NCBI GenBank assembly: GCA_029783825.1
Contig: JAREIK010001479.1
Location: 402,102 to 466,101 of the forward strand
DNA length: 64,000 nucleotides
From: Sapria himalayana
Lineage: Eukaryota > Streptophyta > Magnoliopsida > Malpighiales > Rafflesiaceae
Direction of reading: 5' to 3'
Each line of letters opens with the position of its first letter. The stretch's first letter is position 1. The position numbers and the translations under genes are program-made. The notes under the pieces were generated by a model. The model was not told where the DNA came from, searched no databases, and saw nothing but the letters and a program-made list of their open reading frames with translations. Positions 37,386 through 47,600 of this stretch are shown one piece after another.

Positions 37386-38740
37386 ACCATACTTATTCTT
37401 TAGAACAAGACACTCTTATTCATTAAAGCTAGACTCATACTAATTTTTTAGAGTAATTTATTTCTTTTTATTTTTTAATCCTTAAAATTTGTCAATGTCT
37501 ATTAATGTTCAAATCTAATACCTTCACTAACTTTGTGGCATAGTTTCATACTAAAAAAATAATTTTTTAGTATCAAAAAATTATTATTTATTATTAAAAT
37601 AATTTATTATTTATTATTTATTAAAATAAACAATTTCTTTTTATTTTTTAATTGGATGAACTCATCCTAAAAAAATATCAATAATAATATTCAGTTATTC
37701 ATATTTTTATATAATAATAAAATTGACTAAAAAAAAATAATAAAAAGACATAATTAAAAGGAATTTAAAAATTAGAATTTAATTGGTTTAAATCTAAAAA
37801 AGTCAAGACACGCTTAGAAAATTTCTTTGAACCAATTAAATTTTGAATTTAATTTCATTATAAGATTATTATAGCTTATTCATTTTTTTATTTTATGATT
37901 TTGATTGGAGTACCCAACTTGTGAATTATATAAATTTTATTATTGAGTGTTAATAAAATTTTATTTTTCACGTTGATTGATAGCATTAATTACAATGTTA
38001 AGTAATATTAATTAAAAAATAAATTTGTAAGATTGTAACGAATTGATTATGAATACTAATATATATGAGTATTCATATATATTTTTTGGGATGATTCTAT
38101 CTTGTTCATAAATTACTTGAATTGGTTATCTTTATGTCATTTTTCATATTTTAAATCTCTTAAGTCATAACTCGTAATATCTTAACTTATGAAAAAATTT
38201 ATTCTATTTTTTAGAATATTTGACATACGTATAACAATGAATTATAATATTTAACTATATTAAATTATATATATATATATATATGATTATACCCTAACTA
38301 TATACAAATTTATATATTTATATATAACTATTTGTTTAACTATACATAATCATATATTTAACTATGTATAATTATTTATAATTATATACATTAACATGAA
38401 ACTATCTTCATATCTATATATATTTTATGTATAATTATTTGCATATCTATATGTTTGACTATATATAATTAATTATAATTATATGTATAACTATATATAA
38501 CTATATGTATAATTATTTATAATTATATTAATTATATTTATAACTACATATATAACTATATGTTTAAAAATACATATAATTATTTATAATTATTTTGATA
38601 ACTATATATAATTAAATACAACTACATGTAACTAAATTTACATCTATATATACTATATATAATTATATGTATCATTATAAATGTATCACTTTTTATATAA
38701 ACATATACTTATGGAGCGGTACTGAAAATATTGAGCAGTA
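37386..38740. other. AT-rich intronic DNA with low-complexity TATAACTA tract
   Basis: No gene. From about 38240 to 38700 the sequence is a loose tandem of AACTATATATAATTA-like words with no exact unit. Confidence 0.65.
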
Positions 38741-38794
38741 GAGAACTAGAGAAGTGCTGGAATCTTAGAGCTGTGGGAATGTTGAGAACTGCTA

Positions 38795-38900
38795 GAAAAT
38801 TCGTGTAGTGCCTGAAAATTCGAGCAATGCCGAAAAATTCAAGTAGTGCCAGAAAATTCGAGCAGTGTTGGAAAATTCGAGCAGTGCTGGAAATTTCAAG
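38795..38900. repeat. 18-20-bp minisatellite
   Basis: About 5.5 units of GAAAATTCGAGCAGTGCTG with variants. More decayed copies begin near 38740. Both strands are open over part of it only because the unit has few stops. Confidence 0.85.
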
Positions 38901-39049
38901 ATGAGGTGAAGAAGAGGAGAGCGGCGGATAAACCTTAGAGTGGAGAAGTACATTTGTCATCAAAAATATTGGTTTCAGTCGTTGAAAATATCGAGCAGTA
39001 TTTGAAAAGATGATTGACACTGTTTTAGATTTACTATTTTATGTTTTTT

Positions 39050-39250
39050 TTTTATTTTTTGAATGCCACCTTCTAAGCGTATGTATTCTTTTCAAGGTGT
39101 GAAAGATGCGATCAAAGTACTCCTTGAAATTCTCCACAGAAGGTTTATACCTATTTTGTGTGTAGCTTTTTTTTAAGGGGCCTCGAGGCATTTTTTCCAT
39201 GCCTTGTCCTGGTACGTGCTCCAAGGCGTGTCTCAAAAATGCCTTCTAAA
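39050..39250. repeat. possible hAT family C-like end fragment
   Basis: A GC-richer patch with GGGGCCTCGAGGCATTTT, CCAAGGCGTGTCTCAAAAATGCC and CTTCTAAACC. It resembles the GCGCCTCAA..CTCAAGG subterminal words of the family C elements. No borders or target duplication were identified. Confidence 0.3.
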
Positions 39251-40387
39251 CCGTTGATTTTTATAAGAATATAAATTGCCATAAAATGTAATTGATGACA
39301 AAAATGTAATTGACATAAAATTTGATTTTATATATTCTGGTATTATGATAATTTCTTGATTGAAAGAAATATGAATTATACTCAATATTATATTTCACGT
39401 ATTTTATCTTTCTATAATTTTTTTCTTATGCTAGTTTATTTTTATCTCTGTCTGAAAGAGATATGAATTATACTATATTTTATCTTACTATATTCATATT
39501 TCTTTGTTTGAAAGAAATGTCTATTGTTAGTTATATGTGAGTATTTATTTACATTAAAGATTAATTTTTATAGGAATGTAACTTGGCCTAAAACGTAATT
39601 GATGGATAGGAGTTTTTCATAGTTATATAGAATTTACTAAAATGATATTTTTGTATCAGTGATGAAAATGATCTATGTTGGAATTTTATTGTTATTATCA
39701 AATTTTCATAAATAATTTGTTTCTCAACATGACATAAAAGTTATATTTCTTTAAGGAGATATTGAAGAAAATGTATTTGTGAAGCAAACACTTGAGTCAT
39801 ACAAAGGTGAAGATTCATTTTGTTTTTTGATTGCAAAAAAGTCTTATATAAGCTAAAATAATCTGAGGATTTTTCATTATGTTTTTTTGATGTTGTAACT
39901 TCTTTTGTGGGCTTGATTAATTTTGTTGCCATGAAGTTTGCTTAATTTATCGATTGCAGAAAGTCACACATAAGCTAAAATAATTTGAGGGCTTGATTTT
40001 TTATGTTTCTTGTTGTTGAGACTTATTTTGGGTTCCACATGCATGCAATAAATATTTATATACAACTTCAACAATTGTTTAATGTACTAGTTGAGACACC
40101 TACATTAATTGATGATCCTTCAGTTGATTAAACATCTTTATTGACTTTATAATTTGCAAAGGAATTATATAAAATATAATTTATTGTTAGTTATTACATC
40201 AAATATATCACTTACTATCACTATAATGTGTTGTTTTTATATTTTCCTAAACATATTCATATAAATATTATTCTATGTATGCTTTGGTATGTGAAAAAAT
40301 TGTTATGATTTAATATTTATTTCAAAGATCCCTATTATATTTAGTTGATATGTTATTAAGAATTTAGATGGGTAGTAGTCTTTGTTT
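39251..40387. other. AT-rich intronic DNA
   Basis: No gene recognised. TTGAAAGAAAT and ATATGAATTATACT words recur loosely around 39360-39510. Confidence 0.55.
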
Positions 40388-41125
40388 TTAAAAAGTATTT
40401 TTTAGGTTCGTCTTAAAGCGCGCCTCAACGAGAGACGTTATAATAAAGCCTCAAGGCATTAAAATGAATGTGCAACACACTGAAAGCGTATGTTTTTTTC
40501 GGTGAGGCTTCTTGAAGGCGCAAAGGTGGGCACTTTTTTTGCTTAACTGGAAGAGGCGTACGTCTCATGGGAAGGCGAGATGTCACTGTTAAAAAAATGC
40601 ACACCACGAGCTCCATGAAGCTTCATTGAGCTTTCCAAGGAGCAGGGTAGAGGGACAAGGGCGAGGGGAGAGGGGCGAGGGGCAAGAGCAAGGGCGAGGG
40701 AATGGAGAGAGGGGCGATGGGCGAGGAAATGGTTTTTACATAAAAATCTGATATATTATTAGGAAAAATAAATCTAATTCTTCTCATATTGTTTTTTGAT
40801 GATTATTATAAAAAAATTACATTAATGTAATTTTTAAATTTATAATGATAAAATTATTATATATTTGTAATGAAAAAATAAATTTAAATTTTAATTTAAT
40901 AATGCTAAAATTATTTTAAATTAATTAAAATTTAATATATTATAAAATATATATTAAAATATTTTATACTATTTATTTTATTTTTAAAATATTATAAAAT
41001 ATTTATTAATTATATTTATAGTCACAAAAAGCTTGTGACTCAAAGCTTTGAGGCTTACGTTTCGTCTCACAAACATGAAAATGCTTCACATAACGTATTC
41101 TTTTTTCAAAACATTCTGATAGCGC
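40388..41125. mobile_element. hAT family C non-autonomous element, second copy
   Basis: Left part TTTTTAAAAAGTA, then AAAGCGCGCCTCAACGAGAGACG and AAAGCCTCAAGGCATTAAAA parallel the element at 21308. It also has a GAGGGGC purine tract (40636-40731) and the same AT-rich right interior (TAATATATTATAAAATAT..). The right end GCTTTGAGGCTTACGTTTCGTCTCACAAACATG matches GAGACTTACACATTGTTTCATGAACA of its sister. No clear 8-bp duplication was found, so borders are approximate. Confidence 0.6.
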
Positions 41126-41918
41126 GTGGAGATATAAAATTAATTATAAGTCATTGTATTTTTTTTTTTGGAGTTAATGTTGTGATCTTGAAAAAAAAGA
41201 TATAAATAATTAATTCTTGATTAAGGCTAGTAATAAAACATGAAGTCATGATCACTATAGTTTATGGGTTTTACTGAATTAAACAACTATTCTATATAAA
41301 TATAGTTATATGGTTAGATATGTGGTTTGAATCTGATATTTCATTAACAAATGAAACATAAAAATATTAACTATCATGTCCACATGAAAAAGATTTAAAA
41401 TGAGTTAATTATCTTAAATTTTTTTTTCTATCACATACAAGCTTAAATATATATGTTTGAAGACATGGAAAAGATTGTAATTTTTTTTTAATCTTCTCCA
41501 AGCTTGATTTATAAATATATATGCATTAACATGAGGATGTTAGATAATAACATGTTTTGTTTATTTTTTGTATTTTTATTTTTGTGTTATTTTTTATTAT
41601 ATATAAATGACTGCTTATAATTTCGTGTTTTATCAACTTTTATCATATATATATATTTTTTAGTTTCAGTTGATATGTTACCATTTTGTTCATTTTTATT
41701 CAATAATATAGATAAATGAAATGTGGAAAGAACACAAGAAATATTATTATTGCTTCTTATAATGATTATCATGAATTAACAATTAAATTTAATCTTTTAA
41801 TTTGATTTTAAGATGCCAATATTCTTATTATCAATTTGATTAATTTTGTACCTCTTTCAATCTGCTCTTGCACCTTTTTCTATTTCTGTTTTGGTTGTTA
41901 ATACAGCACATTGTGCAG
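41126..41918. other. 3' end of CLF intron 2
   Basis: AT-rich. From about 41820 there is a pyrimidine-rich stretch (CTCTTTCAATCTGCTCTTGCA and TTTCTATTTCTG). It is followed by the TTGTGCAG acceptor at 41918, consistent with a plant 3' splice site. Confidence 0.6.
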
Positions 41919-42080
41919 AAATCAAAGAATGACTGAGGATCAGTCAGTGGTTGGTCGCCGGAGGATATATTATGATCAAAATGGTGGGGAAGCACTTATT
42001 TGCAGTGACAGTGAGGAAGAAACAATCGACGGAGAAGTAGAAAAAAGAGATTTTGTGGATTCAGAAGATTACATTCTTCG
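41919..42080 (+). CDS. CLF: CLF-type histone H3K27 methyltransferase, exon 3
   Basis: 162 bp between acceptor TTGTGCAG and donor TTCG|GTTGGT. It begins with one base that completes Arg from exon 2, then reads NQRMTEDQSVVGRRRIYYD, GGEALICSDSEEE, and an acidic stretch ending DFVDSEDYIL plus two bases of the next Arg codon (family: DYI.RMT). This is the most conserved part of the N-terminal half of plant E(z) proteins. It lies before the SANT, CXC and SET domains, none of which are in the window. RRRIYYD with ALICSDSEEE is the CLF form; SWN proteins usually have RRQIYYE and TLICSD. With exons 1 and 2, about 197 of the usual ~900 residues are present. Confidence 0.95.
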
Positions 42081-43470
42081 GTTGGTATAATTATGTTGAC
42101 ATAACTAGGAACTTTTTCATATGTTTTATCAAATATAAAATCTATTTCTTTTCTTATATGGAATTTTTTGTAGCATTTTGTATGTTCTAGTACTTTGATT
42201 GTACATTCTTAATTTTTAAGACAATTAATATCTTCATCATATCACTTTTCACCATTTATCCTTTCTTATATGGAATTTTCTTTGTAATATTAAAATTCTT
42301 TTTATGAAGAAATGATAGATGCAAGAACAACTAATATTTCTCATGTTAGTTATATTAGTTTTCATCATGTCAAAATCTTCAATTATTTTTGTGAAGTTTT
42401 GAGTGTGATTGAAATTTTAAAATTGAGTATATTATTAGCTCAACGAGTTGATGTTGAGCAATTAATACATAATTAACTTTAGAACTCCAATTCATTATTA
42501 TTAGCATTCTCAAAATGTATTTTAAATATATTGGAGTTAGTCATATGAATTTTAGTTCTCTAATTAATGTAATTATTATATAAAATTTTATATAAATTTA
42601 ACTTGTGCATATCTTAATTAATTTTATTTAACAAAGTTATTAATAATGTATCTTGCTGTCTATTTTTTCTATTAACTTTATAATATAAATATTTATTTTT
42701 TGGAGTTGAATGTATTTTTATCTTCACATGTCCAAATCTTATTGAAATGTTTTTATCTAATTGTATTCTCAATAGGTATGATTCTTAGATTGTTTTTAAT
42801 TTTCTCAATTTAATTTTATTTTTGCTAGTTGTCACACAGAATCTTCGTAACATACGTTTCTTTGGTATCTGATAATATATATCTTGTGATAATCTAATAT
42901 TCTGAATTATAAATTATGATTGATTTATTATTTATGTGATAATATTTCTTTTTAAAATTTAGAATACTCTTTTATCACATAAAATTCTTGATATTATTAT
43001 TTATTTTATTCAATTAATATTATTTGTATGTTTGTATTTTTAAATATTAAAATTTAAATTAAAAGCTCAAATAATCATTATTGTCTAATTTTATTTTTAT
43101 TTATATATCATTATTCATTTTGAGTTTGTAGTAAAGTAATATTTATAAGTTCTACTTTATTATTATACATGATGATTAAATCATCATAATCATTAATAAA
43201 ACTTTAACTCAACTTCTTAATAATTAAATGAACTATATATATAAAATTTTACATTAACTAATAAGCTAATTGTTTTAGACATTTTAATTTTAAAATCCAT
43301 AGTCTATAGTCTTTTTTTTTTAATTTGTAATTTATTATTTAAAATATTCTAATTCAAAATTTATAAATTATGAACTATATTCAGTATTTTAATTTTTTTA
43401 AAATGAAAATTAAATTTTAAATAGTAAAATAACAATTTTTTTTTTCAATATTCTAGTTCAATACAAATGA
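42081..43470. other. AT-rich intronic DNA
   Basis: No element or gene was recognised after exon 3 up to the first hAT MITE. Confidence 0.6.
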
Positions 43471-43478
43471 TATGATAC

Positions 43479-43920
43479 TAGAGGTGTCAACCGGGCCGGG
43501 CCGGTCCGGCCCATCACGAGGCACGGCACGGTTCGGTCGTGCTTGGGCCGGCCAGGCACATTTTTAAACCGTGCCCGGGCCCGTGCCGTGCCTGGGGTTG
43601 GAACGTGGATTGCCGTGCCGTGCCTGGCCCGGCACGGCTCGTGCCGTGGCACGGCGGCATGGGTTCTCCCCGTGCCGTTTCACGCGGGCACGCGTGGGCG
43701 TGACTCAACCCTCCCGAAAAAAAAGACTGCGGGTCGGGTCTGATTGGATCCTGACCCGCAGTCCCGACTCTTGACCCGGCACGGCACGGCCTGCCGTGCC
43801 TACGGGCCGTGCCGTGCCGTGCCCGGATGTTTTTAAACCATGCCGGGCCGGGCATGGTAGCACTTTCGTGCCCGAAAAAAACGGGCCGGGCTGTGCCGGC
43901 CGGCCCGTTTGACACCTCTA
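43479..43920. mobile_element. hAT family A MITE
   Basis: 442 bp, TAGAGGTGTCAACCGGGCC to CCCGTTTGACACCTCTA, with exact target duplication TATGATAC (43471-43478 and 43921-43928). It is strongly GC-rich with GTGCCGTGCC repeats. A hairpin at 43725-43763 has perfect 11-bp arms (GACTGCGGGTC / GACCCGCAGTC). Open frames on both strands are products of GC-richness. The exact duplication and clean ends suggest a fairly recent insertion. Confidence 0.95.
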
Positions 43921-43928
43921 TATGATAC

Positions 43929-44378
43929 CAAGGAATTTGTAGAATAATTGAGTTGCAAAAGTCTATATGTTACACGTAGGTCATTGGATTGCTGTTTGAA
44001 AACTAGTTAGAATAGGCCTGATCCAATCTAGTTTTTGACCTCTGGTTTATCTGACATGAGGGGCAGGGCATTATAGCTTACCGGGCTGAGGTACCTACTT
44101 ATTTAATTTTCTTTATTTTCTTTACATGAGTTGGTGCCTTGTACTTATTCCAGCCTAGTTTTAGCTCAGGTCACTCTAAGCAAAAACCGCCTGTTATGGT
44201 GCTGGACCAAATGGTTTAGGATGACATCATAAGCATCTCTAGTGCTGGTGGTAAAAATTAGTCATTAAATAACAATTTTCTTCATTTATACAAATTTTCA
44301 TAATATTTAATTTTGAAGCTTAATATTTATTTTCATTTTTACACCGTTGATATTTCAAGACAACATCTTAAGCATCAT
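43929..44378. other. intronic DNA, moderately GC-richer patch
   Basis: Around 44030-44240 the base composition is more balanced (GAGGGGCAGGGCATTATAGC, GCTGAGGTACC). I could not assign it to a gene or element. Confidence 0.4.
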
Positions 44379-44389
44379 ACTTGAAGCAG

Positions 44390-44561
44390 AGTTAATTTTT
44401 TTTAACAACCGTGGTTGTCCAAGCCAACTTATGTCCTCGACTAATTCTTGGGACGAATGATTTATCCCACAAGGACTGCCCTCAGGTAAGACATGGGGTT
44501 TGAACTCAAACTATTAGTTTTCACACCAAATGATTGCTAGCTGAGCTACCCCTGGTGGGTC
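44390..44561 (-). mobile_element. tRNA-derived SINE
   Basis: On the minus strand it starts near 44561 with a tRNA-like head: GGGTAGCTCAGCTAG (box A-like) and GTTTGAGTTCAAACCCC (box B-like). A tRNA-unrelated body follows, ending AACCACGGTTGTTAAAAAAA at the low-coordinate side. It is flanked by direct repeats ACTTGAAGCAG at 44379-44389 and 44562-44572, typical of target-primed insertion. About 172 bp, within the usual plant SINE size. It is not a tRNA gene because the cloverleaf does not continue after box B. Confidence 0.85.
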
Positions 44562-44572
44562 AACTTGAAGCA

Positions 44573-46214
44573 GTGTCATTGTTACTTTTTACATCAATAG
44601 GAGTAGCTAGTTTTCTTGTTTACTTTTTTCCTAATGAAGGTGAGCTATTTGAGGCTATATTTGGCTTATTCTACTTGATTTTTTGAATTGTAATTTAAAA
44701 TCCTATATAATTTACTGATGTAGTTGCTCTTATTGGGAAAATGGTAGGCACCATAAGAGTATATCTCTTAGTGGGCGTATCCCATTTTTTTGTGCATGGT
44801 CAAATTCAATGGGGTTGTTTGTCTTAGACTGGTTGCATTGCTAATTTCTTAATTTATTGAAGATTTCTACTTGATCTAGTTCCTAATTGGGTATGTTTGA
44901 CTTGTTCATATTTTGTCACTCCAGACACATCACTTCTATTGTCATGCCCCACAAATATATTTGTATGAGGTTACGAGTATATTGTTATTTAATGCTGCCA
45001 CTGTTGGTCGCTGTGTTCTCTAAATGGATTTTAGTTGTAGTGTACATGGAGTGAAAAGTTGTAGTTGGATTTATAAGTAGGGATAGGATGCAGTCACTTA
45101 CCAACATTGATGTCTTAGGATAGGATTATAATCTCTTACAAACATAGATAAATGTCTGGAGCATGAGGAGAGCCATGAGAAGCTTTTTACATTGTATTCT
45201 CTACAAAAGGTTTGAACATGTGAGATTTGTGTTGTGGTTTATACCCTAAAGTGGAATATTCTTATTTTTTAGATAGTTGAGACCAACGAGTAGTTATTCA
45301 CAAGGTCCATTTGGCAAGATAGTTGTTATTCACAAGGTTCATGGGTGTATTCCATTGTTAAAGTCTTTTTGTTCTTTCTAATTTCATTCTCATCTTAAAA
45401 TTGTAATTGAATTGATTTAAAAGCTAATAAACTTATCATTAGTAATATTTATTTTAGTCTATTTATTGTCATCAATTTGAAAGTTTTAGTGTAATTATGA
45501 CTAATGATGGAGTTTATAAAATGGTTAATTGTGTTAACAAATATTTTTGAGCAATTTCTTTTTTTAATGTTTTATTTATTTTTGATTTTTTCACATCGTG
45601 TTATTGACAACTTACATAACCATTATAGTTCAACTTTTTATTTATTTCAGCTCAATCATCATGCACTACTCAAGTTGATTGTGATGACAATAACCTTACT
45701 TAATTGTTAGACATAATTTAAGGAAATATAACAAAAATTCATATTTGATACTTGCTCTTTGTTAATATAGATTTATTTTATCTATTTGATGCGTATGGTT
45801 GGGGACTTGGTAATATTATTATTCATATTTAAAATGATATATTGTAATTTTTTGTGATTAGACATTGCCCCTATTTTTATCTTCATCATCATACACACAC
45901 TCGATATTATAAAGATTAATCACATGAATTATGCCTCTATGCATATAGATCTTTTAATCTTTTTTCTCCATGCACACAAATCAAATTGATGAATATTTTG
46001 TATGTCTTTTTATCTTAATTATTAATGATCTAATTTTCTTTGTTAAACTTCAAGTCACATAAACAAAACACATAATGAATATAAATAACAAGCGTGATTC
46101 TTATTTAATGAGCTTTTAGATTGGGGTAGTTCACATATTGGGTGCTCTCATCAATAATGCTATAATAATGATACAAAAGTAAAAATATAAAAGGTTTGAT
46201 TGTAAATTGCAGTA
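44573..46214. other. intronic DNA without recognised feature
   Basis: AT-rich with patches of mixed composition at 44640-45360. No domain was seen on either strand. Confidence 0.55.
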
Positions 46215-46222
46215 CTTGCTAT

Positions 46223-46668
46223 AAGAGGTGTCAAACGGGACTTGCTGGGCCGGCCCGGCCCATTCGTGCTTTCGTGCAGGGCCAAGCACGACATGGTTCT
46301 GTGGAGGTCAGCTCGGCATGAGCTTGTGATACGAATCTGCTGGGTTCGGCCCGGTCGGGCAGAACCCTTAACATAAAAAAATTAGGGGTTCGGTTGCGTG
46401 CCATCGCGCCCCAACCCCGCCCAAAACTCTAATTTTTTAAAAAATTTGGTTTCTTGGCTCGTGCCGAAGTATCGTGCTAATGGGCCAAGGTATCGTGCCG
46501 GGCCAGGCACGGCATGAGGCCCGGTTGGCTTCGACACGGCACAGCACGATTGGTGTCGTGGTTGGGCACGACACGAGCCTGGGCACTAGAAATTTTTGTG
46601 CTGGGCAGGCCTAGGCATGGCCGAATCGTGCCGTGCCTCGTGCTGGACCGGGCCTGTTGACACCTTTA
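46223..46668. mobile_element. hAT family A MITE
   Basis: About 446 bp, AAGAGGTGTCAAACGGG to TGTTGACACCTTTA, with CTTGCTAT (46215-46222) and CTTGCAAT (46669-46676) as a 7/8 target duplication. The interior has decayed telobox-like words (AATTAGGGGTTC, AACTCTAATTTT). This is similar to the element at 32332-32803, so the two belong to one subgroup. GC-rich, no coding capacity. Confidence 0.85.
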
Positions 46669-46676
46669 CTTGCAAT

Positions 46677-47600
46677 TAAACTTAAAAAAATAAGTTGAAG
46701 TCTTTTCAACTTATTGATGATATTTGATGCCATTTAAATATATATTATAACAATGATTTATCTTTGATCTTCTTCCAAAGTATGAAATAGTTCATCTTTA
46801 TGTATTTTAAATATATGTAAAATATTAAATTTGAGATTGTTTTATTGCTTAGTTATCATAGAAAAAAGTAGTGAAAGAATAAAATGAATATTCTATAATC
46901 TTGAGTAGGTTTTAGGTTTAAACTATGTTACAAGTAATGATTGTCATTATATTTCAAGAAAAGTATTTAAATTTTATCATAAATATCTTCTCGGTGTCAG
47001 TTAGTGATCAATTTGAATTTGCATGCCTGATCAATCGTAAGTGATTGTGATTGATAAAAGAGATCCCAAGTCAATTAATTTTTTCACATATATCAATATG
47101 TGAAGAATTGTGTTTGGATGAAGTTGCTAATGAGAATATAAGAAATAATTAACTATAGAGATTATATCTATTATATCTAGTTAGATAATAATCATATAGT
47201 TAATATTTTTAATAATTTTTTTTATAAGTGGCATGTTTAACTAGAGGTATTGTGTTATAAGTAAAATTACGACATAAAACAATAAGAGTATTTGTTATAG
47301 CATATTCAAAAAGTTTAATCCAGTATAAATATTAAACATATACCTCCTCAATGACAAAATAATACATCTCCTAAAATAAGTCATATTTATATTATAAAAC
47401 TATTTGAGTGTTACAAGGTTATTTATTTTAAAATGTGATTGAAAGTATTCTTTGAGTTAATTGATTACTAACTAATCATGTTTCATAACTAGAATATAAT
47501 TTATATGCACAATGATCAAAATTATTTGTATAAATCAAACGAGGTGATTGTTTGCTAAAATATTACAAACTATGCTGTCGTTGGATGCCTTAGGTTATAA
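46677..47600. other. AT-rich intronic DNA
   Basis: No gene or element recognised. Confidence 0.6.

Larger units (their letters stand above)
11704..41918 (+). other. CLF intron 2, ~30.2 kb, filled with transposons
   Basis: Inferred from the phase-2 donor GACAG|GTTTGT at 11703/11704 and acceptor TTGTGCAG|AAATC at 41918/41919; the split Arg codon is restored. The same junction (FLDR|NQRMTE) is continuous in relatives. The 30,215 bp between contain only repeats and AT-rich DNA: at least six hAT family A copies, derivatives of hAT families B and C, gypsy-like fragments, a ~0.5-kb tandem repeat and minisatellites. No other host gene is visible inside. cDNA evidence would be needed to prove the exons are joined. 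Confidence 0.85.

Noticed and set aside
44528..44561. A tRNA gene on the minus strand
   Set aside because: Box A- and box B-like words are present but the tRNA arms are not completed; 3' tail and flanking duplications identify a SINE.
45000..45300. Mixed-composition patch considered as an LTR or missing CLF exon
   Set aside because: No TG..CA borders with duplication and no reading frame matching the expected CLF block.
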